A stretch of DNA of 64,000 nt. Source: DATFRX01 sp035630615. GTDB lineage: Bacteria; Actinomycetota; Actinomycetes; Propionibacteriales; Nocardioidaceae. Numbering within the stretch: position 1 is the first letter of the stretch; each line of letters begins with the position of its first letter. Made by a program: the position numbers and the translations under genes. This document shows, one piece after another, positions 1-8,701 of the stretch. The stretch spans positions 3,304 to 67,303 of the forward strand of contig DASQKI010000109.1 of the NCBI GenBank assembly GCA_035630615.1, in the 5' to 3' direction. The notes below the pieces were generated by a model. The model was given only the letters and a program-made list of their open reading frames with translations. It had not been told where the DNA came from and made no database searches.

Positions 1-2
1 CC

Positions 3-782
3 GAGCGAGATGGCCGTCTCACCGGCTTTCTGCTCGGTGCTCCGAAGGCCTCGCCATTGTGGGGACCGAACGTCTGGGTCGAGTCCGCCGGCCAGGCCGT
101 CGACGACCCCGAGACGATGCGCGACCTCTATGGCCTGGCCGCCGCGCGATGGGTCGACGACGGCTGGACGGCCCACTACGTCGTCACGCCCACCCACGAT
201 CCGGCTCTGCTCGACGCGTGGTTCCGACTCGGGTTCGGACAGCAGCACGCCCACGGCCTGCGCGACATACCGACGACACCCCCGCAGCCGCCGGACTCGA
301 TCACGATCCGACCAGCTCGCCGCGACGACATCGACGCCCTCACCCGCCTCGAGCTCGCACTGCCGGAGCATCAGGGCCGATCGCCGGTGTTCTCAGCCGG
401 CCAGGTGCCGACATACGACGAGGCGCGAGCGGAGTGGGAGGACGACTTCGAAGACGAGACTTACGCGACGTTCGTCGCCGAGCTCGACGGTCGCGTCGTG
501 GGCTCGGCGATCGGGGTGGCCCTGGAGAAGTCCAGCAGCCATCTCGGGCCGGCGCGGCCGGACAAGGCGGCGTTCCTCGGCTTCGCGGCGGTCTTTCCCG
601 AGGCGCGCGGTCATGGTGCCGGCCGGGCCCTCGGCGAGGCGGTCGGCTGGTGGGCGGCGACGTCCGGATTCGACTGCGTCGTGACCGACTGGCGGGTGAC
701 CAATCTGCTGTCGTCGCGGGCTTGGCCGCGGCTCGGCTACGCCACGTCGTTCGTCCGTCTGCACCGACTCGTCGGCCACTGA
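3..782 (+). CDS. Tandem GNAT N-acetyltransferase, 5' end outside window
   Basis: The reading frame is open to the left edge, so the start is missing; 259 residues are visible. The first ~100 residues look like the end of one GNAT fold (HYVVTPTHDP...WFRLGFGQQHAHG). A second, complete GNAT domain starts at ITIRPARRDDIDAL. Near visible residue 200 the acetyl-CoA binding motif appears as RGHGAGRA, followed by the usual late strand (RAWPRLGY). Proteins with two GNAT halves are common in actinobacteria; the substrate cannot be told. A TTG at position 57 could serve as a start, but the upstream codons (GRLTGFLLGAP) read as real protein. Confidence 0.85.
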   Translation, partial: ERDGRLTGFLLGAPKASPLWGPNVWVESAGQAVDDPETMRDLYGLAAARWVDDGWTAHYVVTPTHDPALLDAWFRLGFGQQHAHGLRDIPTTPPQPPDSITIRPARRDDIDALTRLELALPEHQGRSPVFSAGQVPTYDEARAEWEDDFEDETYATFVAELDGRVVGSAIGVALEKSSSHLGPARPDKAAFLGFAAVFPEARGHGAGRALGEAVGWWAATSGFDCVVTDWRVTNLLSSRAWPRLGYATSFVRLHRLVGH

Positions 783-904
783 GCGGCGTACTCAGCGCGT
801 CACGAGGCCCACGCCAGCGTTGGCACGGGTGACGACGATTTCGCGTGCGGACTACGGTGAACGCGACGGCGCATTTGTGCTCAACTCCTCCGAGGAGGAC
901 ACCC

Positions 905-1213
905 ATGGCAGAGACGCCAACCGTAGGCCTACTCGTCACGATGGAAGCCAAGCCGGGCAAGGAGGCTGACGTCGAGCAATTCCTCGACGCTGGCTTACCG
1001 CTGGTCAACGAGGAGCCCGCGACCACGGCCTGGTTCGCCGTCCACCTCGGCGGTTCGACCTACGGCATCTTCGACGTCTTCCCCGACGACAGTGGCCGGG
1101 ACGCCCATCTGAACGGCAGGGTCGCCGAGGCCCTGATGGCGCAGGCGCCGGACCTGTTCACTGGCAGCCCGCAGATCCAGAAGGTCGACGTCCGGGCGTC
1201 CAAGCTTCCCTAG
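905..1213 (+). CDS. Antibiotic biosynthesis monooxygenase (ABM) domain protein
   Basis: A 102-residue protein made of one ABM/dimeric alpha-beta barrel domain: strand VGLLVTMEAKPGKEADVEQFL, then TAWFAVHLGGSTYGIFDVFPDDSGRDAHL. Such proteins are small dimeric cofactor-free oxygenases or ligand binders; the substrate is not predictable. The ATG at 905 is preceded by GAGGAGG with good spacing, so it is preferred over an in-frame upstream start at 845. It converges on ychF with a gap of 9 bases. Confidence 0.85.
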   Translation: MAETPTVGLLVTMEAKPGKEADVEQFLDAGLPLVNEEPATTAWFAVHLGGSTYGIFDVFPDDSGRDAHLNGRVAEALMAQAPDLFTGSPQIQKVDVRASKLP

Positions 1214-1222
1214 CGCCAATGC

Positions 1223-2299
1223 TCAGACGTTGAACCGGAACTCGACCACGTCGCCGTCCCGCATGACGTAGTCCTTGCCCTCCATGCGCACCTTGCCCGC
1301 GGACTTCGCGGCAGCCATCGAGCCCGCCTCGACCAGGTCGTCGTACGACGTGACCTCGGCCTTGATGAAGCCACGCTGGAAATCGGTGTGGATGATGCCG
1401 CCCCCCTCGGGGGCGGTGGCACCCTTAGGGATCGTCCACGCCCTCGACTCCTTCGGCCCCGCGGTGAGAAACGTCTGGAGGCCGAGCGTGTCGAAGCCGA
1501 CTCGCGCCAGCACGTCGAGCCCCGGCTCGTCGACACCCATCTCGGCCAGCATCTCCCGCGCTTCGCCGGGGTCGTCGAGCTCCACCAGCTCGGCCTCGAA
1601 CTTGGCGTCGAGGAAGATCGCCTCGGCCGGCGCGACCAACTCCCGCATCCGATCCTTCAACGCCTCGTCGGCCAACTCGTCAGCGTCGCAGTTGAAGACA
1701 TAGACGTACGGCTTGGCCGTGAGCAGGTGGAAGTCGCGCAGCGGCGCCCGGTCGAGTCCGGCGGCGAAGACGCCGTGGCCGCTCTCGAGCGTCGCCTGCG
1801 CCTGACGAGCGGCGTCGACCTGCGTGCCGAGCGACTTGTCCTTCTTGGCATCCTTCTCAAGCTTGGGCAGTGCGCTTTCGAGCGTCTGGAGGTCGGCCAG
1901 GATCAGCTCGGTGTCGATCGTCTCGATGTCGTCGCTCGGCGACACCTCCCCCGCGACGTGCGTCACGTCGTCGTCGCGAAACACCCGCGTGACCTCGCAG
2001 ATCGCGTCCGACTCGCGAATGTGCGAGAGGAACTTGTTGCCGAGGCCCTCGCCCTGGCTGGCCCCTCGTACGATGCCCGCGATGTCGACGAACTGGACGG
2101 TCGCCGGCATCGTACGGGCGGAGTCGAACATCCGGCTCAGCACGTCGAGACGCGGATCGGGGACGCCGACGACACCGACGTTGGGCTCGATCGTCGCGAA
2201 GGGATAGTTGGCCGCGAGGATCTGGTTGCGGGTCAACGCGTTGAACAGGGTCGACTTGCCCGCGTTGGGGAGGCCGACGATACCGATGGTGAGCGCCAC
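1223..2299 (-). CDS. ychF: Redox-regulated ATPase/GTPase YchF
   Basis: A 358-residue OBG-family P-loop protein. The Walker A/G1 motif GLPNAGKST is at residues 9-17, the G3 region VDIAGIVRGAS near residue 70, and a C-terminal TGS domain ends in YVMRDGDVVEFRFNV. YchF binds ATP more readily than GTP and associates with ribosomes. Length is normal for the family. The start is GTG (GTG GCG CTC). In M. tuberculosis the equivalent is Rv1112, at the end of the same conserved block seen across this window. Confidence 0.97.
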   Translation of the reverse strand: MALTIGIVGLPNAGKSTLFNALTRNQILAANYPFATIEPNVGVVGVPDPRLDVLSRMFDSARTMPATVQFVDIAGIVRGASQGEGLGNKFLSHIRESDAICEVTRVFRDDDVTHVAGEVSPSDDIETIDTELILADLQTLESALPKLEKDAKKDKSLGTQVDAARQAQATLESGHGVFAAGLDRAPLRDFHLLTAKPYVYVFNCDADELADEALKDRMRELVAPAEAIFLDAKFEAELVELDDPGEAREMLAEMGVDEPGLDVLARVGFDTLGLQTFLTAGPKESRAWTIPKGATAPEGGGIIHTDFQRGFIKAEVTSYDDLVEAGSMAAAKSAGKVRMEGKDYVMRDGDVVEFRFNV

Positions 2300-2400
2300 G
2301 AGGGTCTAGTGTTCCGTACGCCCGGTGACGCCCGCCGATCGGGCGCGATAGCGAGCGGGCTCCGCCAGGCTCGTACGCATCAAGCGGCCTTGGAGTCAGG

Positions 2401-2601
2401 ATGAGCCGATACGGGCAGTACCCGCGGCCCTCTCCTCCTCCGGTCCAGCCGCCGCCGGTCGGTCCCCCGTCAACCCCGCGCCGCCAGCTGGGCGCGGGTC
2501 CTTATCACCGTTTTCTGTGGCCTCGACCTCCTCAACCCATCCGCTTCTTCGACGCCGCGCGGGTCAGGCCTGGCTGGCCACCGCCCACTCCTCCCGGCTG
2601 A
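2401..2601 (+). CDS. Possible small proline-rich protein
   Basis: A 66-codon frame, very rich in proline (PSPPPVQPPPVGPPSTP near the start; WPPPTPPG at the end), with GGAG about 7 bases before the ATG. It fills the 264-base gap between the divergent ychF and GNAT genes and overlaps the GNAT 3' end by 38 bases. No domain is recognised. Proline-rich reading frames arise by chance in GC-rich DNA, so this is a weak call. Confidence 0.3.
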   Translation: MSRYGQYPRPSPPPVQPPPVGPPSTPRRQLGAGPYHRFLWPRPPQPIRFFDAARVRPGWPPPTPPG

Positions 2602-3166
2602 TGTGGAAGACCTGACTCGGTCCGTCGTACCACCGGTCGCGGAAGACGCCCTCGTCGGCCATCCCGATCGCCAGGGCGACCTTCTTCGACGGCTCGTTGG
2701 TGGTGTGGGTGATCGCCCAGATCTCCGACAGGCCGTCGGCAAATCCTTTGGCGAGCCCGCCGCGGGCCGACTCCTGCGCCAGGCCTTGCCCCCACGAGTC
2801 GGGGTGGAGGTACCACCCGATCTCGACTTCGCCGCCCTCGCCGTTCGGAAGCGGCTTCAGCAAGACGGTGCCGACGACAGTGCCGCTGCCCTTGAGCTCA
2901 ACGGCCCAGCTCCCGTATCGGGGGTCTTCCTCGTGCGACTTGCGCCAGTTGGCGATCCGCTCGGCGGCCTCGTCCACATGCTCGAACGGCTTCATGTCGC
3001 CGCCGAACCATTGCACGACCTCATCGCGGCGCAGGATGTCGTAAAGGCGGTCGGCTTCGACGTCGCGCCAGAGACGGACGATCGTACGGTCGGTCTCGAA
3101 GATCACCGGGCCATCCAACCTCGTATCCGGCGCGTACACCACCGAATTGTCGGCGGCCCATGGCAC
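2564..3166 (-). CDS. GNAT family N-acetyltransferase (RimJ/RimL type)
   Basis: Up to 200 residues. The body is a RimJ/RimL-like GNAT domain: VIFETDRTIVRLWRDVEADRLYDIL, then GTVVGTVLLKPLPNGEGGEVEIGWYLHPDSWGQGLA with acetyl-CoA motif SWGQGLAQE. These enzymes acetylate protein N-termini or small amines. The ATG at 3166 gives the longest form; a GTG at 3106 just before IFETDRTIVRL would give a more typical N-terminus. It is divergent from rmuC. Confidence 0.88.
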   Translation of the reverse strand: MPWAADNSVVYAPDTRLDGPVIFETDRTIVRLWRDVEADRLYDILRRDEVVQWFGGDMKPFEHVDEAAERIANWRKSHEEDPRYGSWAVELKGSGTVVGTVLLKPLPNGEGGEVEIGWYLHPDSWGQGLAQESARGGLAKGFADGLSEIWAITHTTNEPSKKVALAIGMADEGVFRDRWYDGPSQVFHISREEWAVASQA

Positions 3167-3176
3167 CGTAAATCAC

Positions 3177-4352
3177 ATGGATGCAACTACCGCCCTCGTG
3201 GCCCTGCTCACTCTCGGTGTCGGCCTCGCCGTCGGGCTCTATCTCGGCAGCGAGGCGCGTCGGCGCGAGCACGTCCGCGAGCGTGAGCTCGAGCGGGAGC
3301 AGGAGCGCGTGCGCCGCGAGCACGACCGGGCTCTCGATGAGAGCCGCAGCCGCGAAGCGCTCGGTGCGGCGACCAATGCCACCCAGCAGGCGGTGGCGCC
3401 GGTCAGGGAGAGCCTCGACCGCTTCGACGCCCGGCTGCGCGAGCTCGAGTCGAGCCGGATCGAGTGGCACACCCAGCTGCGCGAGCAGATCGAGTCGGTC
3501 CGCACGACCGGCGAGTCGCTGCGGCGCGAGACGTCGTCGCTCTCGACCGCGCTGCGTCGACCCCAGGTCCGTGGCCGGTGGGGCGAGATGCACCTGCGAC
3601 GCGCGGTCGAGCTCGCCGGGCTCGTCGATCGCTGCGACTTCAGCGAGCAGGTCACCGTCCGCGACGGCGAAACGACGCAGCGCCCCGACCTTCTCGTCCA
3701 CCTGGCCGGTGGCCGCACCGTCGTCGTCGACTCCAAGGTGCCACTCGACGCCTTCCTCGACGCCACCACGGCCGACGGCGAGGACGCCAGGCAGGCATAC
3801 CTCGTCCGCCACGCTCGCCAACTGCGCGGACACATCGACGCGCTCTCGGCCAAGGCCTACTGGCGGCGATTCGACTCGGCACCGGAGTTCGTCGTGTTGT
3901 TCATTCCGGGCGAGGCGTTCTTGTCACAGGCGTTGGAGACCGAGCCACAACTGCTCGAGTACGCCGGGGCGCGCCAAGTCGTGCTGGCAACGCCGACGAC
4001 GCTGATCGCGCTGCTGCGCACGGTGGCGCTCGCCTGGCGAGAGGAGTCGGTCGCCGAGGGAGCCCGCGAGGTCGCCGCCCTGGGTCGCGAAGTCTACGAC
4101 CGGCTCGGCACTCTCGGGGGGCATGTCGACAAGCTCGGTCGCAGCCTGTCGTCCGCGGTCGACAGCTACAACAGCGCCGTCGCGTCCCTGGAGAGTCGAG
4201 TGTTGGTCTCGGCTCGCAAGATGCGCGACCTCGACGTCACCGACACGATCCTGGCCTCGCCGCAGTCGGTGGAGGCCTCGATCCGACCGCTGGCGGCGCC
4301 GGAGCTGCTCGACTCCGCCGATACGAGCACCCGCGCGCGTCGCGCCGGCTAG
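3177..4352 (+). CDS. rmuC: DNA recombination protein RmuC
   Basis: 391 residues: an N-terminal membrane helix (residues 5-22, VALLTLGVGLAVGLYLG), a charged coiled coil rich in Arg/Glu to about residue 125, then the RmuC nuclease-like core (GRWGEMHLRRAVELAGL, DLLVHLAGGRTVVVDSKVPLDAF, FIPGEAFLSQAL). The PD-(D/E)xK-type VVVDSK motif is intact. RmuC limits inversions at short repeats in E. coli. The ATG at 3177 is chosen because it starts right at the membrane helix. Followed after 20 bases by the DUF6542 gene. Confidence 0.93.
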   Translation: MDATTALVALLTLGVGLAVGLYLGSEARRREHVRERELEREQERVRREHDRALDESRSREALGAATNATQQAVAPVRESLDRFDARLRELESSRIEWHTQLREQIESVRTTGESLRRETSSLSTALRRPQVRGRWGEMHLRRAVELAGLVDRCDFSEQVTVRDGETTQRPDLLVHLAGGRTVVVDSKVPLDAFLDATTADGEDARQAYLVRHARQLRGHIDALSAKAYWRRFDSAPEFVVLFIPGEAFLSQALETEPQLLEYAGARQVVLATPTTLIALLRTVALAWREESVAEGAREVAALGREVYDRLGTLGGHVDKLGRSLSSAVDSYNSAVASLESRVLVSARKMRDLDVTDTILASPQSVEASIRPLAAPELLDSADTSTRARRAG

Positions 4353-4372
4353 GCCGTACGGAGGAGGCGCCG

Positions 4373-4807
4373 GTGTCCAGTCGTGCGGTGCGGTCGCGTC
4401 GAGGAGCGAGACGTGCCGCCGGTCATGAAATGGGCGCCGGCGCCGTCGCCGCCGTCAGCGCCCTCTGCCTCGGTGGCGCCGCGGCCGTTCAGCTCGCGTT
4501 GACCGACCACCTCGGCGTCTTCTTCGGCATCTGCTTCGTCCTCGCCTCGTTGACCGCCGCGCTCCTGGTCCGGGCCGACGGCTTCTTCACCGTCGGCGTG
4601 CTGCCGCCGCTGCTCCTGCTCGGCATCCTCGCCGCGGTCGGCGCCGTCGCCCCCTCCGCGATCGATGCCCCCGGCCTGTCCGACGACGCCGGGCTCGTCC
4701 AGCGAGTGATCGCCGGCGTCGTGAGCCAGGCTCCAGCGCTTGTCATCGGCCACGGCGTCGCCCTCGGGGTGCTCGGGCTGCGCATCCACTCAGCGCCGTC
4801 GCGGTGA
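4373..4807 (+). CDS. DUF6542 family membrane protein
   Basis: 144 residues: a basic N-terminus followed by four hydrophobic segments (VAAVSALCLGGAAAVQLAL, LGVFFGICFVLASLTAALLV, VLPPLLLLGILAAVGAVA, APALVIGHGVALGVLGL). This matches the DUF6542 family found beside rmuC and ychF in many actinobacteria; its function is unknown. The GTG start at 4373 has a strong GGAGGAG 6 bases upstream. Probably co-transcribed with rmuC. Confidence 0.85.
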   Translation: MSSRAVRSRRGARRAAGHEMGAGAVAAVSALCLGGAAAVQLALTDHLGVFFGICFVLASLTAALLVRADGFFTVGVLPPLLLLGILAAVGAVAPSAIDAPGLSDDAGLVQRVIAGVVSQAPALVIGHGVALGVLGLRIHSAPSR

Positions 4808-4864
4808 CTCTCGCGTCGAACCAACCGGACTCGCGCGGGTGGGGAAGCCTGCGCCAAACGCAAC

Positions 4865-4919
4865 TTGGCGCGGGGGTCCCCTACGCCAATAGGTTTGGCG
4901 TAGGGGACCCCCGCGCTAA
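4865..4919. repeat. Palindromic element, family A copy 1 (55 bp)
   Basis: A 55-bp hairpin between the convergent DUF6542 and MFS genes. Arms 4865-4889 and 4895-4919 match at 24 of 25 positions around a 5-base loop; the left arm begins TTGGCGCGGGGGTCCCC. A second 55-bp copy in the opposite orientation lies at 57235-57289. It may serve as a bidirectional terminator, although no T-run follows. Confidence 0.9.
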
Positions 4920-4935
4920 CGGTTGCCGGCGGCCG

Positions 4936-6441
4936 TCAGCCCGCGTGCGCCCGAGCCCGCTTGGGGAGCAGGAACGCCATCGCGAACGCGACCACCGTCA
5001 GCCCGACGGTCAACAGCGTGACGTGACGAGCAGCGCTGAGGAAGCTCTCGACGTCGACCTGGGCGTCGACCGCGCCGAAGAAGACCGTGCCGAGCACTGC
5101 CACGCCAAGCGATGCGCCGAGCTGCTGGAACGACTCCAGGAGACCGGAGGCCGAGCCCACCTCGTGGTCCTCCAGGCGGCCCACGATGATGTCGAACAGC
5201 GGTACGAAGATCATGCCCATGCCCGTCCCGTACGCCACGAGCGGCAGCGCCAGATCCCATGCGCCGAGGCCCGCGCCGACGCTGTCAAACACCCGGTAGA
5301 GGTCGATCAGGCCGAGCGTCATGATCGTGAGCCCGATGTGCAGGATGTGGCGGCCGAGCTTGTTCATCATCGTGCTGCCGAAGATCGAGCCGATGAACGC
5401 GCCGACCGGCCACGACGCCATCGCGAGGCTCGCGTCGAGCGGGCTGTAGTGGAGTCCGAGCTGCAAGAACAGGCCAACCGCAAGGGAGAAGCCGACGATC
5501 GCGCCGAAGAACACGACCACGAACAAGACGCCGGAGGTGTAGGACCGCTTGGCGAAGACACTGAGCTCGACCAGCGCCGTACGCCCGACGCGCCGGCGTC
5601 GCAGCTGGTGCCATCCGAATGCCCCGAGCACCGGCACCGACGCGGCCAGCATGCCGAGCGACCAGGCTGGCCAACCGAGCTCGCGGCCCTGCACCAGCGG
5701 GTAGACGAGCAGGAACATGCCGGCGCCGGCGATCAGCGAGCCGACCAGGTCGAGCCGAGGTGCGTCTCCGGTCGGGGCGCCGGCCGGCAGCACTTTGGCG
5801 CCGACGTACAGCGAAAACGCGCCGAGCGGGAGGTTGAGCAGGAAGATCGTCCGCCAGCCGCTGCCGGCGAGGTCGGCGTCGATGAGCAGTCCGGCGACGA
5901 TCGGTCCGGCGATCACCGACAGCCCGATGACCGGACCCATGACCGCGAACGCCTTGCCGACCTCGGCGCCGAACATGTCTCGCATCAGGCCGAAGCACTG
6001 CGGCAGCATCATCGCGCCGAAGACGCCCTGCACGACCCGCGCGCCGATCAGCGCCTCGGGCGAGCCGGCGAAGCCGCAGGCCAGCGACGCGACGACGAAG
6101 CCGGTCACCGCGAACATCAGCATCCGCTTGCGACCGAACATGTCGCCGAACCGGCCGCCGGTCAACAGGCCGACCGCCAGCGCCAGCGTGTAGCCCGCCG
6201 CGATCCACTGCAGCGTCGAGAGCGAACCACCCAGGTCGGCCCGGATCGACGGCGCCGCGACGCTGCCGACCGTCGAGTCCAGCAGGTTCATCAAGCTCGC
6301 CGCGAGAATGGCGAACAGGCCGAGCCAGCGCTTCGGGAACGTGGCGCTCGGCGTCTCCGTCGGGGCCTCGGCACCTTCTCGTACGTCCGACGAAGGCGAC
6401 TCGGGCTCGTGAGCTGCGGTTTCGATCACTGATGTCGTCAT
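4936..6441 (-). CDS. MFS transporter, DHA2/EmrB-QacA type drug exporter
   Basis: 501 residues, with many membrane helices after a ~40-residue cytoplasmic tail. Typical DHA2 landmarks are present: LDSTVGSVAAPSI in helix 1, GGRFGDMFGRKR (loop 2-3 motif A), and GLSVIAGPIVAGLL (antiporter motif C). Likely a proton-coupled exporter of toxic or hydrophobic compounds. The ATG at 6441 is preferred over 6462 because a TAGCGT box sits 7 nt before it. It diverges from the WYL regulator at 6504, which probably controls it. Confidence 0.9.
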   Translation of the reverse strand: MTTSVIETAAHEPESPSSDVREGAEAPTETPSATFPKRWLGLFAILAASLMNLLDSTVGSVAAPSIRADLGGSLSTLQWIAAGYTLALAVGLLTGGRFGDMFGRKRMLMFAVTGFVVASLACGFAGSPEALIGARVVQGVFGAMMLPQCFGLMRDMFGAEVGKAFAVMGPVIGLSVIAGPIVAGLLIDADLAGSGWRTIFLLNLPLGAFSLYVGAKVLPAGAPTGDAPRLDLVGSLIAGAGMFLLVYPLVQGRELGWPAWSLGMLAASVPVLGAFGWHQLRRRRVGRTALVELSVFAKRSYTSGVLFVVVFFGAIVGFSLAVGLFLQLGLHYSPLDASLAMASWPVGAFIGSIFGSTMMNKLGRHILHIGLTIMTLGLIDLYRVFDSVGAGLGAWDLALPLVAYGTGMGMIFVPLFDIIVGRLEDHEVGSASGLLESFQQLGASLGVAVLGTVFFGAVDAQVDVESFLSAARHVTLLTVGLTVVAFAMAFLLPKRARAHAG

Positions 6442-6448
6442 GACCACT

Positions 6449-6454
6449 ACGCTA
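6449..6454 (-). promoter_or_regulatory. -10 box (leaderless) of the MFS gene
   Basis: TAGCGT on the minus strand, 7 nt before the ATG at 6441. This TANNNT spacing is typical of leaderless actinobacterial transcripts and decides the start. An imperfect inverted repeat (GGCCA-N5-TGACC) lies just upstream at 6466-6480 and could be the regulator's site. Confidence 0.5.
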
Positions 6455-6503
6455 GAATTCATTCCGGCCAGTTTTTGACCGCAATCAGAATCAATCTGGA
6501 GTC

Positions 6504-7463
6504 ATGGCGAACACGAGCGCACGCATGCTTCGGCTGTTGTCCCTGCTCCAGACCCATCGGTTCTGGCCCGGCGGCGAGCTGGCCGACCGACTGGACGTCA
6601 GCGAGCGGACGCTGCGCCGCGACATCGACCGGCTCCGGGAGCTCGGCTATCCGGTCAACGCCGCCCGCGGGGTTGCCGGCGGCTATCAGCTCCAGGCCGG
6701 CAGCGCCCTGCCACCGCTGCTGCTCGACGACGAGGAGGCCGTCGCCATCGCGGTCGGGCTGCGGACCGCTGCCGGCGGCGCGGTCGACGGCATCGAGGAA
6801 ACGTCGCTGCGCGCGCTGACCAAGGTCGTCCAGGTGTTGCCGCGCCGGTTGCGCCGCCGGGTCGAGGCACTGGGGTCCTACACCGTGCCGGCGGCATGGG
6901 GCGGCGGACCCACTGTCGATGCTCTGGCGCTGACCGTCATCGCGCAGGCCTGCCGCGACGACGAGCGGTTGCGCTTCGCCTACACCGCCCGTGACGCCAA
7001 AAAGACCCGCCGCCTGGTGGAGCCGCACCGACTCGTGTCGCTCGGCCGCCGGTGGTACCTCGTGGCATGGGACGTCGAGCGACACGACTGGCGAACCTTC
7101 CGGGTCGATCGGCTCAGCAAACCGGAGTCGACCGGCGCCCGGTTTCGGCAGCGAGATGTGCCCGGCGGTGATGCCGCAACGTTCGTCCGCGACCAGCTGG
7201 CATCGGTGCCGACACGCTACGAAGTCAGGGTCACCGTCCAGACGCCGTCCCGCGACGTCGAGCGGGTCGTTCGGCACTGGGGGACGGTCGAGGCGATCGA
7301 TGACGCCACCTGTCGCCTCACGATGAACGTCGACTCCTTCGAGTGGCCGGCGTTCGTCCTCACCACCGTCGGGGCCGAGTTCGAGGTGCAGGTACCGACC
7401 GCGCTGCGCGACTACCTGCGCGAGCGAGGCGAGCTGTTCCTGCGGGCCGCTCCGGCCGGCTAG
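6504..7463 (+). CDS. WYL-domain transcriptional regulator (YafY/DeoR-like)
   Basis: 319 residues. An N-terminal winged helix (residues 5-60, LADRLDVSERTLRRDIDRLRELGYPV) is followed by a WYL ligand-sensing domain (RRWYLVAWDVERHDWRTFRVDRL, near residue 185) and a C-terminal extension. Such proteins sense small ligands or nucleic acids through the WYL domain. Divergent from the MFS exporter, with only 62 bases between them, which suggests local control of efflux. Its stop shares CTAG with the stop of the convergent gene. Confidence 0.9.
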   Translation: MANTSARMLRLLSLLQTHRFWPGGELADRLDVSERTLRRDIDRLRELGYPVNAARGVAGGYQLQAGSALPPLLLDDEEAVAIAVGLRTAAGGAVDGIEETSLRALTKVVQVLPRRLRRRVEALGSYTVPAAWGGGPTVDALALTVIAQACRDDERLRFAYTARDAKKTRRLVEPHRLVSLGRRWYLVAWDVERHDWRTFRVDRLSKPESTGARFRQRDVPGGDAATFVRDQLASVPTRYEVRVTVQTPSRDVERVVRHWGTVEAIDDATCRLTMNVDSFEWPAFVLTTVGAEFEVQVPTALRDYLRERGELFLRAAPAG

Positions 7464-8533
7464 CCCGCCGGGAGTACGCGCACCTCGCCGACCTCACCAC
7501 GGACGAACCGTACGAGCGACCGGCCCTCGGCCTCGATCGCGTCGACGGCCGACGGGGATGGCGATTCGAAGGGCTGGACGACCAGGTCCGACCCGTCGAA
7601 CCGCCAGTCCGCGGCGTACCAACCGTCGATCAACACGGTGCCAGCTGCCGCACCGTTGCCGGGCGGCAGTGGGACGCGGCGCCCCTTCGGCACGACCCGC
7701 CGTCGGTCCTTGTGGGACAGCAGCACGTTGTCGTACTCCGGCAGGAATCGCACCGGCGCCGGCGCATCGGGATCCGGCCGCGGCGCGTCCGGCAGGTCAT
7801 AGAGGTCGACGCCGTCGTCCGACCGCAGCACGCGCAACGACAGACGCAGCCGCTCGACGACCTCGCTGAGACGGGTCCGACCGCACCAGGCCTGCACGTC
7901 CTGCACCGTGGCCGGGCCGAAGGCCGCGAGGTAGCGCAGCACGAGGCGATTGAGCGACGGGCTCGCGTCGAGCGGGCGGCCCAGCCAAGTCTCGAGTGTC
8001 GTCAACGCCGGCCGTCCGGTGCGCCCCCAGACACCGCGCGGCGGCACCTGGACGAGCCCCAGCCGCAGGTGCGCGACAAGGGCAAGGGTGCCCACATCGG
8101 CATCCGGCCACCGCTGCCTGAGCGCCGCGCGCAGTTCGGCCGGCGTGTGCGGCCGGGCCTCGACCAGCTCGCGGGCGTACGCCAGCACCGGCGCGACGTC
8201 GACGTGATCGACCATCCGTCCGTGATAGCGGTCGAGAGCCGGTTGCAGCAGCGGCCGCAGGGTCAAGGCGTCGCGATCGGTGACGAGGTGGATCGTGCCG
8301 CGCATGAGCGACGTCCGGACGGCCCGCCGCTCAAGCAAGAGGCTGGCGAGCTCGCCGGTCTCGAAGTCGGCCAGCCGCGACCACAGACCGATGTACGGCG
8401 CGAGCGGCGCCTGGCCCTGCATGCCGACCAGGTGCTCGATCGCGTCGTAGGCCGACATCGAGCGACGGTCGAGCAACAGCTGCCGGGCCAGCAGCGCCCG
8501 GTTGAGCGCGCGCCGGCTCAGTGTCATCGGCAT
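7460..8533 (-). CDS. Winged-helix DNA-binding protein, AlkZ-like (HTH_42)
   Basis: About 357 residues of the winged helix DNA-binding (HTH_42/AlkZ) family: RALNRALLARQLLLDR, then AIEHLVGMQGQAPLAPYIGLWSRL, RTSLMRGTIHLV, and the late VLIDGWYAADWRF. The family includes AlkZ, a glycosylase that unhooks DNA interstrand crosslinks; the QxQ-type motif region (MQGQAP) is present. Two ATGs (8533, 8527) fit the family N-terminus; longer upstream extensions are non-family sequence. Confidence 0.85.
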   Translation of the reverse strand: MPMTLSRRALNRALLARQLLLDRRSMSAYDAIEHLVGMQGQAPLAPYIGLWSRLADFETGELASLLLERRAVRTSLMRGTIHLVTDRDALTLRPLLQPALDRYHGRMVDHVDVAPVLAYARELVEARPHTPAELRAALRQRWPDADVGTLALVAHLRLGLVQVPPRGVWGRTGRPALTTLETWLGRPLDASPSLNRLVLRYLAAFGPATVQDVQAWCGRTRLSEVVERLRLSLRVLRSDDGVDLYDLPDAPRPDPDAPAPVRFLPEYDNVLLSHKDRRRVVPKGRRVPLPPGNGAAAGTVLIDGWYAADWRFDGSDLVVQPFESPSPSAVDAIEAEGRSLVRFVRGEVGEVRVLPAG

Positions 8534-8701
8534 GGGGCGCAGCGTACGCCGGTCGCAGCCGCCGCTACCCGACTCGACGTAGCCGACGCCGCTCCCGTAC
8601 GCGAGATGCCGTAGCCCAAGTGTCGCTCGTGAGCCGACGACCTCGGCGTCGTTCGCGACAAGGCTGGTCGCACCTGATCGACTCGACGAACGGAGACTCC
8701 C

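Noticed and set aside
4804..6432. 542-residue frame antisense to the MFS gene
   Set aside because: No domain; the opposite strand carries clear MFS motifs A and C.
8618..8664. Hairpin element upstream of doxX
   Set aside because: Only the outermost 6-7 bases (TGTCGC...GCGACA) pair well; too weak to list.
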